A DNA stretch of 16,985 bases from JBBKXP01 sp038251315 (GCA_038251315.1 JBBSBK010000083.1:1-16985); one strand, 5' to 3'. Positions 1-6,604 are shown, counted from the stretch's first letter. Numbers and translations are program-made. Notes: generated by a model not told the origin, from the letters alone.

Positions 1-248
1 ACCCCGATATGGTTCAGCCCGCCGCGTTGCAGATAACTGTCGTCGGCGGGGCGCTGATCCTTGCCGCCCTCCGGTCCGGTATAAAGCGCGATATAGTCGG
101 TAGTGCTGCCGACATGCACCGCATAGCCGCCGTTGATCGCCGCCCCTTCCCACCGGACCCGCCAGTCGAACAGGTCGGCCAGCATCGCCGCACTCGCCTT
201 GGGGTCTGCCACAGTTACGTTCACATGTTCCAGTCTTGCCACCGTCAT
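1..248 (-). CDS. VOC (glyoxalase/bleomycin-resistance fold) family protein, N-terminal part, cut by window edge
   Basis: Reading leftward from the ATG at 248-246, the reverse strand encodes about 82 residues beginning MTVARLEHVNVTV and reaching an RGGLNHIGV segment at the window edge. The HVNVTVAD beta strand followed by an F-D-W-x-V-R stretch and the later LNHIGV strand are typical of a VOC-family metal-binding module, with His8 and the His of LNHIGV as likely metal ligands. The substrate cannot be read. The gene is divergent from soxR and lies behind a sox-box promoter, so I infer a SoxR-controlled role in redox or electrophile stress. The sequence AAGGAG sits almost against the ATG; the GTG at codon 3 (242-240) has a better spacing of about 7 nt and may be the true start. 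Only the first part of the gene is present. Confidence 0.8.
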   Translation of the reverse strand, partial: MTVARLEHVNVTVADPKASAAMLADLFDWRVRWEGAAINGGYAVHVGSTTDYIALYTGPEGGKDQRPADDSYLQRGGLNHIG

Positions 249-253
249 TCTCC

Positions 254-283
254 TTGATTCCGGTCCTTCACCCTGTCTAATTT
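254..283 (+). promoter_or_regulatory. possible soxR promoter overlapping the sox box
   Basis: On the plus strand TTGATT (254-259) and TAATTT (278-283) are separated by 18 bp and would place the start of transcription inside the sox box. That would fit SoxR repressing its own gene. The match is moderate and only inferred. Confidence 0.35.
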
Positions 284-304
284 CTCAAGTCCACTTGAGA
301 TCAA
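274..304 (-). promoter_or_regulatory. SoxR-dependent promoter for the VOC gene
   Basis: On the minus strand a -35 element TTGATC (304-299) and a -10 element TAGACA (279-274) are separated by 19 bp. Such an overlong spacer is the hallmark of SoxR/MerR-activated promoters, where the activator distorts DNA to realign the elements. The spacer holds most of the sox box. The arrangement closely resembles the E. coli soxS promoter as I remember it. Transcription would start about 20-25 bp upstream of the VOC start codon. Confidence 0.75.
283..300. promoter_or_regulatory. sox box (SoxR operator)
   Basis: TCTCAAGTCCACTTGAGA is an 18-bp palindrome, perfect apart from its central CC. It matches the classical SoxR operator core CTCAAGT-NN-ACTTGAG. 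It lies between soxR and the VOC gene and ends 14 bp before the soxR start codon, so bound SoxR should both activate the leftward promoter and affect its own transcription. Confidence 0.85.
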
Positions 305-314
305 GAGGTTTCTG

Positions 315-749
315 ATGTCCGACCTTTCGATCGGCGATCTGGCCGCCCGCACTGGGCTTGCCGTGTCCGCCATCCGGTTCTACGAAACCCACGGGATCGT
401 GCAGCCCCTGCGCAACGCGGGCGGGCATCGCCGCTATGGGCGGGCCGATATCCGGCGGTTGTCGTTCGTCATGGCCGCCACCGGCACGGGGTTTTCACTG
501 GCCGAGGTCGCCAGCCACATGGTCCACCTGCCCGCCCACAAGGCCCCGACCAAGGCCGACTGGACCCGCATCTCTCGCAAGTTTCGGCACCAGATCGACG
601 CCCGCATCGCCGCGCTGGAACGTCTGCGTGGCCGGCTGGACGGCTGCATCGGCTGTGGCTGCCTGAGCCTGACATCCTGCCGCCTGCATAATCCCGCCGA
701 CCGGATGGCCAGCCAAGGCGCTGGCCCGCGCAAGCTGATCGCCGATTGA
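315..749 (+). CDS. soxR: redox-sensitive transcriptional activator SoxR
   Basis: This 144-residue MerR-family protein is a cytoplasmic sensor of redox-cycling compounds. Residues 4-70 form the MerR winged-helix domain (IGDLAARTGLAVSAIRFYE, then the GGHRRY wing). A dimerisation helix follows (about 80-110). The C-terminal cluster has Cys111, Cys114, Cys116 and Cys122 in the spacing C-x2-C-x-C-x5-C, which holds the [2Fe-2S] centre in SoxR and separates it from other MerR proteins. The length is close to that of E. coli SoxR. The ATG at 315 has an AGAGG ribosome site 6 nt upstream. The gene is divergent from a VOC-family gene with a sox box between them; there is no soxS-like gene in view, consistent with non-enteric SoxR acting directly on its targets. 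Confidence 0.95.
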   Translation: MSDLSIGDLAARTGLAVSAIRFYETHGIVQPLRNAGGHRRYGRADIRRLSFVMAATGTGFSLAEVASHMVHLPAHKAPTKADWTRISRKFRHQIDARIAALERLRGRLDGCIGCGCLSLTSCRLHNPADRMASQGAGPRKLIAD

Positions 750-782
750 CAAACCTCGGCGGCCGGTATTCCCCTGCCCGCC

Positions 783-1979
783 ATGAATCAATCACAGCGC
801 ATCACCCATATCACCGGCGGCGGATCAGACGGCTGGGACGTGTTTTACCGGGCGCGGCGGATGAAGGCGGCGGGCGTTCCGGTCCTTGAACTGACCATCG
901 GCGAACACGACATCCGCACTCATCCTGACATCCTTGCGGCGATGGACCGCGCGGCGCGCGGTGGTCATACCGGTTATGCCATGGTCCCCGGCACCGCCGC
1001 CTTGCGGGTGGCCGTGGCGGAACGTATCGCCAGACAATCTGGCGTCCCTACCACGGCAGATAACATCATCATTACGCCGGGCGGCCAATCCGGCCTGTTT
1101 GCCGCCCATATGGCTGTGACCGACCCCGGCGACCGTGCCCTGTTCATCGACCCCTACTACGCCACCTACCCCGGCGTAATCCGGGGGGCGAGCGCTGTCC
1201 CGGTCCCTGTCGCCGCCAGCCCCGACCACGGGTTCCAGCCGCAGGCAAAGGCGCTGGATGCTGCTGCCAAGGGTGCCCGGTCACTATTGATCAACAGCCC
1301 CAACAACCCAACAGGCGCCGTCTATTCCCGCGCCACGCTGGACGGCATCGCGCAGGTTTGCACCGATAACGACCTCTGGCTGATCTCGGACGAGGTTTAT
1401 GACACGCAAGTTTGGGACGGCGCCCATATCAGCCCCCGCGCGCTACCGGGCATGGCCGAACGGACGCTGGTGATCGGATCGATGTCGAAAAGCCACGCGA
1501 TGACCGGCAGTCGTATCGGCTGGATCTGCGCCGACGCGCCGGTGATCCGCAACCTGATCGACCTTGCGACGACGACGACCTATGGCGTCGCCGGGTTCGT
1601 GCAGGACGCAGCCTTGTTCGCGCTGCAGCAGGGCGGGTCGCTTGAAAACGAGGTCGCCGTCCCCTTTGCCCGCCGCCGTCAACTGACGCTCGACCTTGTG
1701 GCGACCCAGAACGTCGTGCGCATCTCGCCGCCGCAGGGCGCGATGTATGCGATGCTCGACATCCGCGCCACCGGGTTGACCGGCGAGGAATTTGCCAATG
1801 CTCTGCTGGACGCCCAACATATCGCTGTGATGCCGGGGGAAAGTTTCGGGGCCTCCGCCGCCGGGCATATCCGCATTGCCATGACGATCGCCGATGCCGA
1901 TTATGTGGCTGCCCTGCAACGGGTGCTGGTCTTTGCTGCGGCGCAGATGGCGGAAGCGGTGCGCGCGATTACGAACTGA
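783..1979 (+). CDS. class I/II PLP-dependent aminotransferase (aspartate aminotransferase fold)
   Basis: The 398-residue product is a fold-type I aminotransferase. The NSPNNPTG motif (171-178), SDEVYD (202-207) and GSMSKSHAMTGSRIGW (232-247) are present; Lys236 is the Schiff-base lysine, Asp203 should contact the pyridine nitrogen, and Arg364 in HIRIAM is the likely substrate carboxylate anchor. The length is normal for the family. I cannot read the amino-donor preference. The gene starts 33 bp after soxR on the same strand, with no strong ribosome site before the ATG at 783, and is followed 70 bp later by a PEP mutase-family gene. Nothing links it functionally to soxR except position. Confidence 0.9.
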   Translation: MNQSQRITHITGGGSDGWDVFYRARRMKAAGVPVLELTIGEHDIRTHPDILAAMDRAARGGHTGYAMVPGTAALRVAVAERIARQSGVPTTADNIIITPGGQSGLFAAHMAVTDPGDRALFIDPYYATYPGVIRGASAVPVPVAASPDHGFQPQAKALDAAAKGARSLLINSPNNPTGAVYSRATLDGIAQVCTDNDLWLISDEVYDTQVWDGAHISPRALPGMAERTLVIGSMSKSHAMTGSRIGWICADAPVIRNLIDLATTTTYGVAGFVQDAALFALQQGGSLENEVAVPFARRRQLTLDLVATQNVVRISPPQGAMYAMLDIRATGLTGEEFANALLDAQHIAVMPGESFGASAAGHIRIAMTIADADYVAALQRVLVFAAAQMAEAVRAITN

Positions 1980-1995
1980 AGGGGACGGATTCGGG

Positions 1996-2024
1996 TCGGC
2001 ACGGCAGCGCCACTCTGCTAGGAT
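1996..2024 (+). promoter_or_regulatory. candidate sigma-70-type promoter for the PEP mutase-family gene
   Basis: TCGGCA (1996-2001) and TAGGAT (2019-2024) are separated by 17 bp, and a TG lies just upstream of the second hexamer (TGC-TAGGAT). They lie in the 70-bp gap before the gene starting at 2050. Each hexamer matches the consensus at four positions. Confidence 0.4.
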
Positions 2025-2049
2025 CGGGCGACCAGAACAGGAGCCGCCG

Positions 2050-2856
2050 ATGCCGCCTGCCGAATCTTTTCGCGCCCTGCATGTGCCGGGCAAACCGTTC
2101 ATTCTTGCAAACGCGTGGGATGCCGGATCCGCGAAAATGCTGGCGGCGCTCGGAGCCAAGGCGGTTGCCACATCATCTGCTGCGCACGCCTTTACCCTTG
2201 GCCGCCCCGATGGCGGCACGGTCAGCCGCGACGAGGCGCTGGCGCATGCCCAAGGCATGGTCGCGGCGGTCAAGGTTCCGGTGCAGGGCGATTTCGAGAA
2301 CGGGTTCGGCGACGATCCCGACACCTGCGCCGAAACGGTCCGACTGGCGGCCGAGATCGGGCTGGCGGGCATCTGTATCGAGGATACGGTGCTGCCGACC
2401 GACGCCCCCTATGACCGGGCACTGGCGATCGAACGGATCCGCGCCGCCGCCGCAGCTGCTCGCGCGGTCAACGGCGATTTCGTCCTGACCGCCCGCGCCG
2501 ACGGGCTGATGCTGAGCACCTACGATCTGGCCGAGGCGCTGGCCCGGCTGAACGGTTTCGCCGATGCCGGGGCGGATTGCCTTTATGCCCCGCTGCCCGC
2601 CAGCATGGCCGATGTGGCGCAGATCTGTCGGACGGTTTCGCGCCCCGTCAATGTCTTGGTCGCCGGGCCATATACGGCGCACAGTATCGCCGATTTCGCC
2701 GCCGCAGGGGTAGCACGGCTGTCGCTGGGATCGGCACTGGCACGGGTGACGCACCGGGCGATTCATGATGCGGCGCAAGAAATGTTCGGGCCGGGATCGT
2801 TCGCTTTGCTCGGTAATGGGATCAGCGGTGCCAAGGTCGACGCATTGCTGGATTGA
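2050..2856 (+). CDS. isocitrate lyase / phosphoenolpyruvate mutase family protein
   Basis: The 268-residue product belongs to the PEP mutase/isocitrate lyase TIM-barrel superfamily, whose members make or break C-C or P-C bonds next to a carboxylate. Visible landmarks are NAWDAGSAKML (21-31), the ATSSAAHAFTLGRPDG stretch (40-55), the metal-site strand QGDFENGFG (79-87, Asp81 and Glu83), ICIEDT (108-113, Glu111) and LTARADG (146-152). The KKCGH catalytic loop of true isocitrate lyases is absent, so it is not AceA; a carboxyphosphonoenolpyruvate mutase-, oxaloacetate decarboxylase- or methylisocitrate lyase-like reaction is possible. I chose the ATG at 2050 because AGGAG lies 6 nt upstream and family homology begins there. 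The reading frame is open upstream into the aminotransferase gene, but without a supported start. Confidence 0.85.
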   Translation: MPPAESFRALHVPGKPFILANAWDAGSAKMLAALGAKAVATSSAAHAFTLGRPDGGTVSRDEALAHAQGMVAAVKVPVQGDFENGFGDDPDTCAETVRLAAEIGLAGICIEDTVLPTDAPYDRALAIERIRAAAAAARAVNGDFVLTARADGLMLSTYDLAEALARLNGFADAGADCLYAPLPASMADVAQICRTVSRPVNVLVAGPYTAHSIADFAAAGVARLSLGSALARVTHRAIHDAAQEMFGPGSFALLGNGISGAKVDALLD

Positions 2857-3048
2857 CCCGCGTATCGAGAGCGCCGGCACGATCCCATTGACGCCCGCAA
2901 GACCAGCGGCAGGTTTTGGCCTGCGACGCGGAAGGATCGGCGCAAGAATTCTCTGACAACGGCATGATCGAAACCGACCTTTGGTCGCAAATCGACAAGA
3001 CCGGGCTGATCAAACCGTCACCAAGTACACGTAACAGGGAGTTTCGGC

Positions 3049-3141
3049 ATGGCCTCGGATGGCTGGCAGGTGGCAATCGTCTTGCGCACTATCGGGGCGC
3101 GGCGGGGACGTGCGGCGCGGGGGCGTCCGGTCGCGGTCTGA
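3049..3141 (+). CDS. possible 30-residue leader peptide or small protein
   Basis: An ATG at 3049 is preceded by AGGGAG (3036-3041) with a 7-nt spacer, one of the better ribosome sites in the window. The ORF encodes 30 residues, starting MASDGWQVAIVLRTIGARRG, with six arginines in its second half, and ends at the TGA at 3139-3141. Its stop codon lies inside the palindrome at 3130-3148, and the mttB start is 40 bp downstream. I do not recognise the peptide. It could be a regulatory upstream ORF for mttB, a genuine small protein, or chance. Confidence 0.3.
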   Translation: MASDGWQVAIVLRTIGARRGRAARGRPVAV

Positions 3142-3148
3142 CCGCGAC
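3130..3148 (+). repeat. inverted repeat / hairpin before mttB
   Basis: GTCGCGGTC-T-GACCGCGAC is a perfect inverted repeat with a one-base centre. As RNA it would fold as a 7-8 bp stem with a small loop. No T-run follows, so it is not a standard intrinsic terminator. It could be an operator or a translation-modulating hairpin, since it overlaps the small ORF's stop codon. Confidence 0.5.
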
Positions 3149-3181
3149 TCCTCCCCGTATCCCAGACCCAGAAAGCCCCCC

Positions 3182-4759
3182 ATGTCCGACACTTTTGACG
3201 ACGTTTCCCTGCCGACCCCGATGCAGCCCAACCGTCCGGCCCGGATGGGTGGACGCGCAACCCGCACCGCCGCCCGCACATCTGCCCTGCCCGACAACAT
3301 CCGACCCGTCAGGGCGGGCATGTCGGGCGGCCAATACAAACCGCTGAGCGAAGCAGACGTGCTGCGGATTCATGAAACCGCATTGCGGGCACTCGCAGAA
3401 ATCGGGCTGGTCGATGCGCCCCCCTCTGGCGTCGCAGTGATGACCGCCGCCGGAGCGATCTATGGCGAAGACAAGCGCCTACGCTTTCCGCGTGCCTTGG
3501 TCGAAGCGATGCTGGCCAAATGCAGCCGCGACATCACCCTGCACGGGCGCAACCCGGCGCATGATCTGCACCTGACCGGCACGCGCGTACATTACGGCAC
3601 TGCGGGGGCTGCGGTCCATATGGTCGATGTCCACGGGCGCAACTACCGCGAAAGCACAGTCCAGGATTTGCACGACGCGGCGCGGATCGTCGACAGTCTG
3701 GACAACATCCACTTCGTCCAGCGCCCGATGGTCTGCCGCGATATCCCCGACAACCGCGAGATGGACCTGAACACCATTTACGCATGCTGCGCGGGCACGA
3801 CCAAACACGTCGGCACGTCGTTCACCGAACCTGGGTTCGTGGATGACGCACTGGCGATGCTGCACATGATCGCTGGCGGCGAGGCAGAGTGGCGAGCGCG
3901 CCCCTTCGTGTCCAACTCCAATTGTTTCGTCGTCCCGCCGATGAAATTCGCCACCGACGCCTGTCTGGTGATGGAAAAATGTATCGCAGGCGGCATGCCC
4001 GTGTTGCTGCTGTCCGCAGGTATGGCCGGGGCGACGGCGCCCTCGACCATCGCCGGGGCCATCGTGCAGGCTGTGGCCGAATGTCTGGCCGGGGTCGTCT
4101 ATGTCAATGCCATCGCGCCGGGACATCCGGTGATTTTCGGCACTTGGCCGTTCGGGTTGGATCTGCGCACCGGGGCGATGACAGGCGGGTCGGGCGAACA
4201 GGCGCTGCTGAGTGCGGGTTGCGCCCAGATGCACCAGTTCTACGGCCTTTCGGGCGGGGCGGCGGCGGGGATCGCCGATAGCAAACTGCCCGACATGCAG
4301 GCCGGGTGGGAACAGATGTGTTCCAACGTCATGGTTGGTCTGGCCGGGCTGAATATGGTTTACGAGGCGGCGGGGATGCATGCGTCGCTGCTGGGGTTCT
4401 GCCACGAATCGCTTGTGCTGGGTGATGACCTGCTGGGGCAGGCGATGCGCTGTGTGCGCGGGATCGAAGTGAACGACGACACGCTGGCGCTGGAGACCAT
4501 CCGCGAGGTCTGCATCGGCGGGCCGGGGCATTATCTGGGGGCCGAGCAGACGCTGTCGCGGATGCAGTCCGATCACGTCTATCCGCTAACTGGGAACCGG
4601 TTCTCACCGAAAGAATGGGTTGAAAAGGGGAAACCCGATTTGCTGGCGACGGCGACGGCCAAGGTCGGCGCGATCCTTGCGCGGCGGGCCCCTGCGCGGT
4701 TCGATGCGACGCTCGACGTGGCGATCCGGGAGCGGTTCAGGATCCACCTGCCCGCCTAA
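3182..4759 (+). CDS. trimethylamine methyltransferase (MttB) family protein, non-pyrrolysine type
   Basis: The 525-residue product belongs to the MttB superfamily, cytoplasmic enzymes that move a methyl group from a quaternary or tertiary amine to the cobalt of a corrinoid protein. An N-terminal basic segment (NRPARMGGRATRTAARTSAL) leads into NIRPVRAGMSGGQYKPL and the TIM-barrel body. There is no in-frame TAG, so it lacks the pyrrolysine of archaeal MttB and resembles the MtgB-like group, some of which use glycine betaine. Substrate is not readable. I chose the ATG at 3182 because family-like sequence starts there; the ribosome site (AGAAAG) is weak. No corrinoid protein, MtgA-like or reactivase gene is in the window. 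The stop overlaps the stop of the convergent outer-membrane gene by 4 bp. Confidence 0.87.
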   Translation: MSDTFDDVSLPTPMQPNRPARMGGRATRTAARTSALPDNIRPVRAGMSGGQYKPLSEADVLRIHETALRALAEIGLVDAPPSGVAVMTAAGAIYGEDKRLRFPRALVEAMLAKCSRDITLHGRNPAHDLHLTGTRVHYGTAGAAVHMVDVHGRNYRESTVQDLHDAARIVDSLDNIHFVQRPMVCRDIPDNREMDLNTIYACCAGTTKHVGTSFTEPGFVDDALAMLHMIAGGEAEWRARPFVSNSNCFVVPPMKFATDACLVMEKCIAGGMPVLLLSAGMAGATAPSTIAGAIVQAVAECLAGVVYVNAIAPGHPVIFGTWPFGLDLRTGAMTGGSGEQALLSAGCAQMHQFYGLSGGAAAGIADSKLPDMQAGWEQMCSNVMVGLAGLNMVYEAAGMHASLLGFCHESLVLGDDLLGQAMRCVRGIEVNDDTLALETIREVCIGGPGHYLGAEQTLSRMQSDHVYPLTGNRFSPKEWVEKGKPDLLATATAKVGAILARRAPARFDATLDVAIRERFRIHLPA

Positions 4760-5277
4760 AATTGCCAGTCGATCTCGGTTGACAGGGTGTCGATGGGGAG
4801 ATCGACTCCGGTATGGTCGAAATCATTGAACGCATAGTGACGCAGGGTGGCTGACAGGTTCAGGTGATCGCCGATCGCATAGGCGTTGCCAAGCCCGATG
4901 AATTGTCCCGCGCTGGATTGGCGCGGGCCGGGGCCGCGGAAGGTCAGGCTGCTGCCGCCCACGGTTACGAAGGGCACCCAGCGGCCCCGGTCCAGCCCCA
5001 GCGTCAGACCCAAGCGAGAGAGGTGATCGTCGTTGCCGCGGCGCCCGGTCACGTCAAGCTGGTCATAGCCGAGTTCGGCCCCGATCAGGGCCTGCCCAAA
5101 GGCGCGCCGATACCCGAGGTGAACGCCGTAGGTCGTGGTGCCGTCGTCACCCGCCGCATTGCCGATCCGGCCCGTGGCGACCTGCGCTCCGCCATAGATC
5201 CCGGTCCAGCGGTCCGGTTGCGTTTGCGCGGTTGCAGTCGTGGCGGCAAGGCAGAGCAGGAAGATGAGCAAACGCAT
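4756..5277 (-). CDS. outer-membrane beta-barrel protein (OmpA-like/porin-family barrel)
   Basis: The 173-residue product starts with a signal peptide (MRLLIFLLCLAATTATA, cleavage likely after residue 17, before QTQP). The mature part has alternating polar and hydrophobic strands rich in Gly, Tyr and Leu (for example GIYGGAQVATG, TYGVHLGYRRAF, ALIGAELGYDQL) and ends in Trp-Gln-Phe; a terminal Phe is the usual insertion signal for outer-membrane barrels. About eight strands would fit. No enzymatic motif is evident. The start at 5277 is chosen because the signal peptide begins there; the frame is open far upstream. It lies 100 bp downstream of anmK on the same strand and meets mttB tail-to-tail with a 4-bp overlap. 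Confidence 0.8.
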   Translation of the reverse strand: MRLLIFLLCLAATTATAQTQPDRWTGIYGGAQVATGRIGNAAGDDGTTTYGVHLGYRRAFGQALIGAELGYDQLDVTGRRGNDDHLSRLGLTLGLDRGRWVPFVTVGGSSLTFRGPGPRQSSAGQFIGLGNAYAIGDHLNLSATLRHYAFNDFDHTGVDLPIDTLSTEIDWQF

Positions 5278-5306
5278 AGCGGAACCTGTTGACGTGAGTC
5301 GCGCAC

Positions 5307-5334
5307 AGTTTAGCGCCCGTCGATCAGGTGTCCA
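5307..5334 (-). promoter_or_regulatory. candidate promoter for the outer-membrane protein gene
   Basis: On the minus strand TGGACA (5334-5329) and TAAACT (5312-5307) are separated by 16 bp, about 30 bp upstream of the start codon. Both hexamers resemble the sigma-70 consensus, which suggests transcription independent of anmK. Confidence 0.4.
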
Positions 5335-5359
5335 TCTGGCATTTTCATGGTCTGGTGGC

Positions 5360-5376
5360 GTGGGTTGAAAACCCAC
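5360..5376. repeat. hairpin element GTGGGTT-GAA-AACCCAC, likely dispersed repeat
   Basis: GTGGGTTGAAAACCCAC forms a 7-bp stem with a 3-nt loop; with the neighbouring CTTACG it reads on the minus strand as CGTAAGGTGGGTTTTCAACC and continues into the second arm. From memory, very similar CGTAGGGTGGGTTTTCAACC elements occur in many copies between genes of proteobacterial genomes. No T-run follows on the minus strand, so it is a poor terminator by itself. It lies directly after the anmK stop codon. Confidence 0.55.
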
Positions 5377-5377
5377 C

Positions 5378-6571
5378 TTACGGGGTCGCGCGATGCCCGA
5401 TACGCGGGCGCGCGGCGTGGCTGTCTGAACCATTGTCGGGGGTATTTTTGGCCAGAAGAAGCCGGGAGGACGGTTTTTCGCCAGGCTGTGACAGGATGCC
5501 CCCGCCCACCGCCGCCCCGACGCCGGTGGTGGTCGGGCAGGACGTCGGCAGTCCACGGGCGACCCTGACGGCGAGATAGGCAAAGGCCTGCGCCTCGAGC
5601 ATGTCACCGTCCAGTCCGACACTTTCTACCGGAGCGACAGGGCAATCGAGGCCAGCGGAAAGCATCGCCATCAACGTCGGATTGTGCCGCCCGCCACCCG
5701 TCACCAACAGGCGTGTCGGGGGCGCAGGACAATGTTCCATCCCCCGCATCACTGCCGCAGCGGCCATTGCCGTCATCGTCGCCGCCGCATCGGAATCGTT
5801 CAGCGCGTGCACGAGGTCGAACATCTGCGCAAACGCGTCCCGATCAAGCGATTTCGGCGGCATCTTGTAGAAATAAGCATCGTCCAGAAACAGTTCGAGC
5901 GCGCCATCCGCCACCTTTCCTTGTGCCGCCAGTGCCCCGTCCTTGTCAAAAGGTTGATTGCGTCGCGCCATCAACAGATCGTTCAGGGGCGCGTTCGCCG
6001 GGCCGGTATCGAAGGCCAGCAAGGCACCCGGATCTTCGGGGCGGGCATGGATCGGGTCGACCCATGTGATGTTGCCGACTCCGCCAAGGTTCAGAAACGC
6101 CAGCGGGGCCGTCGCGCCGATCCACCTGGCGCAGGCGAAATGGTAGAACGGCGCCAGCGGTGCCCCCTGCCCGCCAAGCCGCACATCGGCGCTGCGGAAA
6201 TCCCACACGACCGGCAGGCCGAGCGCATCCGCCAGCCGCTGACCGTCGCCCGCCTGATGGGTGCCGCGCCGCTCTGGTTCATGCGCCAGAGTCTGACCGT
6301 GAAAGCCGACCAGATCGATGCCCGCAAAGGTTGAAAGCGTCGCAATATGGGCATCCTCGACCAGCCGCGCCGCCTTGGCCACCCTGTCGCCCGGCCATTT
6401 GCCCAAGGCGCGGCGCAGCAGCTTTTGTTCGCGAGCGGTATAAGGCCGGTAGGCGCTGGGACCAAAGGCGCGGATCGCCTCACCATCGGTTTCAATGACT
6501 GCGGCATCGACGCCGTCCAGCGAGGTGCCCGACATCGCCCCAAGGGCAGTCACGAATCCGGCTTTCAACAT
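5378..6571 (-). CDS. anmK: anhydro-N-acetylmuramic acid kinase
   Basis: The 397-residue product is AnmK, which hydrolyses and phosphorylates 1,6-anhydro-MurNAc to MurNAc-6-phosphate in cytoplasmic peptidoglycan recycling. The phosphate-binding GAMSGTSLDGVD (11-22), GFHGQTLAHEP (89-99), DFRSADVRLGGQGAPLAPFYH (124-144), LNLGGVGNITWVD and TGGGRHN motifs are all present. The catalytic base is probably Asp129 by motif position. The family-like sequence ends near PTTTGVGAAVGGGILSQPG; about 33 extra residues follow that are encoded by repeat-like DNA (see the element at 5438). The ATG at 6571 is where homology begins, with a GGGAAAG-like ribosome site. It is divergent from tyrS and upstream of the outer-membrane gene. 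It fits functionally with the mltB gene in this window, whose product makes the anhydro-sugar. Confidence 0.95.
   Translation of the reverse strand: MLKAGFVTALGAMSGTSLDGVDAAVIETDGEAIRAFGPSAYRPYTAREQKLLRRALGKWPGDRVAKAARLVEDAHIATLSTFAGIDLVGFHGQTLAHEPERRGTHQAGDGQRLADALGLPVVWDFRSADVRLGGQGAPLAPFYHFACARWIGATAPLAFLNLGGVGNITWVDPIHARPEDPGALLAFDTGPANAPLNDLLMARRNQPFDKDGALAAQGKVADGALELFLDDAYFYKMPPKSLDRDAFAQMFDLVHALNDSDAAATMTAMAAAAVMRGMEHCPAPPTRLLVTGGGRHNPTLMAMLSAGLDCPVAPVESVGLDGDMLEAQAFAYLAVRVARGLPTSCPTTTGVGAAVGGGILSQPGEKPSSRLLLAKNTPDNGSDSHAARPRIGHRATP
5438..5461 (+). repeat. probable dispersed repeat motif inside the 3' end of anmK
   Basis: The 24-bp stretch starts GGGGGTATTTTTGG and ends CAGAAGAAG. 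From memory, closely similar GGGGTATTTTTG...AGAAG stretches recur just after genes in Rhodobacteraceae genomes. Here it falls inside the anmK reading frame on the opposite strand, where it encodes the LLLAKNTP part of the extra C-terminal tail. Only one copy is in this window, so repetition cannot be shown here. Confidence 0.4.
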
Positions 6572-6575
6572 CGTC

Positions 6576-6604
6576 TTTCCCTTGCCATGCCTGCCCCTTA
6601 TAGA
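6576..6604 (+). promoter_or_regulatory. candidate tyrS promoter
   Basis: A good -10 element TATAGA (6599-6604) lies 30 bp before the tyrS start. The only -35 at suitable distance is the weak TTTCCC (6576-6581, 17-bp spacer). The whole divergent anmK-tyrS gap is only 63 bp. Confidence 0.35.

Larger units (their letters stand above)
2857..3181. other. 325-bp gap upstream of mttB
   Basis: No large gene fits here. The first 190 bp show no convincing promoter or homology. The right part contains a 30-codon ORF with a strong ribosome site (3049-3141) and a near-perfect palindrome (3130-3148). Regulation of the downstream methyltransferase gene may lie in this leader. Confidence 0.5.

Noticed and set aside
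1894..2049. Apparent 52-codon N-terminal extension of the PEP mutase-family gene
   Set aside because: It overlaps the end of the aminotransferase gene, whereas AGGAG is correctly placed for the ATG at 2050 where family sequence begins.
2970..2998. Imperfect inverted repeat around TTGGTCGCAAATCGACAA as an operator
   Set aside because: The arms match only with a bulge, and there is no promoter-like context or second copy to support it.
5278..5622. N-terminal extension of the outer-membrane protein on the minus strand
   Set aside because: The extension overlaps anmK in another frame; a clean signal peptide starts at 5277.
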